Source of the DNA: Daphnia pulex | Taxonomy: Eukaryota > Arthropoda > Branchiopoda > Diplostraca > Daphniidae | Direction: 5' to 3' | DNA: 64,000 nt | Assembly: GCF_021134715.1 (NCBI RefSeq) | Contig: NC_060019.1 | Location: 9,052,001 to 9,116,000 of the forward strand | Shown: positions 62,125 to 64,000 of the stretch, in pieces | How the letters are laid out: the number at the start of each line of letters is the position of its first letter | Position numbering within the stretch: position 1 is the first letter of the stretch | The notes under the pieces: generated by a model | Databases searched by the model: none | What the model was told of the DNA's origin: nothing | Seen by the model: only the letters and a program-made list of their open reading frames with translations | Made by a program: the position numbers and the translations under genes

Positions 62125-64000
62125 TTCTTCCACGCAGCTGTCCCACAGTTTTGGTCACACGACGGCGATAGAAACTGGGCGATGATACGAAAGTTGTTGC
62201 ATTGACGCTGCCAATGTTGTTGATTCCAACAGTCCCGAAACGGTTTTTTCGGCGTCTAAAATTACATTTCTATTACGACTTTTTCTTCCTTCTTTCCGCC
62301 TCATCCCCATTTCGGAAGCAACAACAACAACAACAAACGAAATGACGGCGTCACACACAGTTCATCACAGACGGGCGAAAAAATCAATTAAGACGTGCGC
62401 GCCTTCTCCACGCTCCCTTGAACCTTTGAACTGGGCCACAGCCGGGGCTGGAAAGAAGTTGATGGACGGCAACAACAGGCAACAACAGCAACAACCTCAT
62501 TAGCAAAAGTCTGAGCTGTGCGGCGGCCCAATTGTAGGAACGCGTGTGCTGGTGGTGGTGTTGGTGTAAATGGGCAAAAGAAAGGGAACTATATTTACGG
62601 CAGGAGCAGTTGGGCTCGGCTAATGTTTTGATTATTTTTTTCTTTCTTTCTATTCTGGAAATTGGGGCTAACGGCATCGCTCCTCCGTGTTTTTCTTCTC
62701 TCATTTGGGTAGGAAAAAAGTTCGTTAACTTGTCGACGCCAATAAAATAGGATTTTCATTAACGTCACGACAGGCCACCACCACCTGCCGCCGCCGAAAT
62801 CAAAACAAGACGGATCGGACCATAAATCGTTCGCCTTTGATTGGATTCACACGAGCCATCTAGCGAGAGAAACCGGGTCATTTACAATTAATAAGGAAAA
62901 AAGAATGCCAATCAATAAAAGAAATGACTTTTATAAGTTCTTAAACGAAAGACGAAACGAAAAAAGGTTTTCTTCCGACTGGAAGAGAAAGTATTTTAAG
63001 AAAAATAAAAAGACCTTGACGTGTTTTCCCGATTAATACTCCGACGTCCGGCACAACACACACAATCGGTTCTTATTCCTCTCGGCTCTTTTTTTCCCTA
63101 TCGATTAAAACAGCCAATAGCCGCCGGAGTCTCTTTCCTCCTTGTGTACATACAAAACCCAAAACGAACAACTGCCGATAACTAAAAAAGGTTTTTATAG
63201 ACAAGATAAATTGAAAGAAGGAACGAACGAAAAAACCTTTTGATACGAAAACTCGAAATAGAAAGGACCTTCTCCATTTAGATGTTTAATGCATTCAAAA
63301 TGATACACACACAGCCTGAAACCTCTCCTGTTTCTCTTTATTCAGCCGAGAAAGGATCGTCAATTGTGTCTGTACAAGGACGTTGAATGGAATTGGAACG
63401 ACAAATATCAAGTGACGTGTGTACTACTACCCCGGTCGGCCCTTTTCAGAAATCAAAACACGTGCAAACGAACGGGGAGGCCAATTCAAAATAAAACCCT
63501 TGTACTATCGGAAAAAATTGAACCGCCGAGTGAGAAGCTGTGCTCTCGTGTGCTCCCATTTTCGGGTGTTTATTATGTAGGGGCCATAGGAGGAGGAATG
63601 CGGCGCTGTATTTCCAATCCATCACTTTTTTTCTTCTTGTTCTCGGCTCCCATTTTCGAACAAAAAGAAAGAAATCTGATCTCCGCCCCGTATTATTATA
63701 ATACTTTTTCTCTCTCTCAGTCGGAAAAGAAAGAATCCCAATGTTTGAAAATGACCTGTTTGACCTGGTAGAAGCAGCAGCAGCCGTGAGAAGAAAGACA
63801 CGACCCATCTGTGTACGGTCGGTTGAGAGAATCAGAGGTTAAGCAGAGAAGAAGAATCTTTTTGTATCATTTATCATAAAAAAAGTGTTTCCCATCTCTA
63901 TAGAGACATAAGAAGAAGCAGAGGCTGGTAGTAGTAGTAGTAGTTGGGGTGTATCAACATCGTCCCCGAAACGTCGGGAATGTTTTTATCGCAAAGCCAA

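Larger units (their letters stand above)
56445..64000. other. Upstream region of the RhoGAP gene
   Basis: The ATG of the first coding exon is in good context (GAAGATGGCG). Upstream I see a 39-codon frame at 56617-56736 on the same strand, a 48-codon plus-strand frame at 59577-59720, four CRE-like palindromes and simple repeats. There is no protein domain and no certain exon. Whether this is promoter DNA, 5' introns of the same gene or intergenic cannot be decided. Confidence 0.35.

Overview
This window looks like arthropod nuclear DNA, most probably a branchiopod crustacean such as Daphnia. That is an inference: the genes are animal genes with arthropod-style forms (a single-domain CMP-sialic acid synthase, a crossveinless-c type RhoGAP, P-element-related THAP genes). 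Most introns are short GT-AG introns of about 60-200 bp, and non-coding DNA is rich in GA/TC, GAA/TTC and CA microsatellites. No bacterial or viral genes were seen.

Layout. Positions 2-943 (+) are the 3' end of a type I membrane protein with an LDL-receptor class A module. It converges on CMP-N-acetylneuraminate synthase (1080-3627, -, five exons, 250 aa). LST8, the WD40 subunit of TOR complexes, follows (4612-5981, -, seven exons, 321 aa). From 6176 to 12560 there is a THAP cluster: one five-exon gene (646 aa), two short THAP loci and two broken THAP fragments. Inside the cluster sits a 2.6-kb terminal-inverted-repeat element (9188-11805) with eight tRNA-like modules, four in each orientation facing each other. 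Positions 12730-14680 look like a non-coding snoRNA host gene: small exons without a conserved frame, and introns that each carry a box C/D candidate whose D box lies 65-77 nt before the 3' splice site. One guide fits U2 snRNA G25 and two paralogues fit a 28S rRNA segment. Positions 14.7-21.4 kb contain no recognisable protein gene, a 387-bp MITE-like repeat, and a possible spliced non-coding transcript on the minus strand.

Positions 22100-23295 (+) encode SGF29 of the SAGA/ATAC complexes, converging on NDUFB6 of mitochondrial complex I (23397-24127, -). A PH-like domain gene that I cannot name (25200-27147, -, at least two exons) and an ABHD14-type hydrolase (28755-29925, +) follow. The rest is dominated by one long gene on the minus strand, the DLC1/STARD13/crossveinless-c RhoGAP (31050-56444, 14 coding exons, about 2170 aa). 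It has a very long low-complexity N-terminal part, then SAM, a linker, RhoGAP and START. Every exon junction keeps the frame. Positions 56.5-64 kb are its upstream region; I see no certain gene there, only a short upstream reading frame, a group of CRE-like palindromes and microsatellites.

The protein genes are mostly unrelated housekeeping and signalling genes and form no pathway. Splice sites were placed by eye, using conserved protein motifs and phase agreement. No transcript evidence was available.
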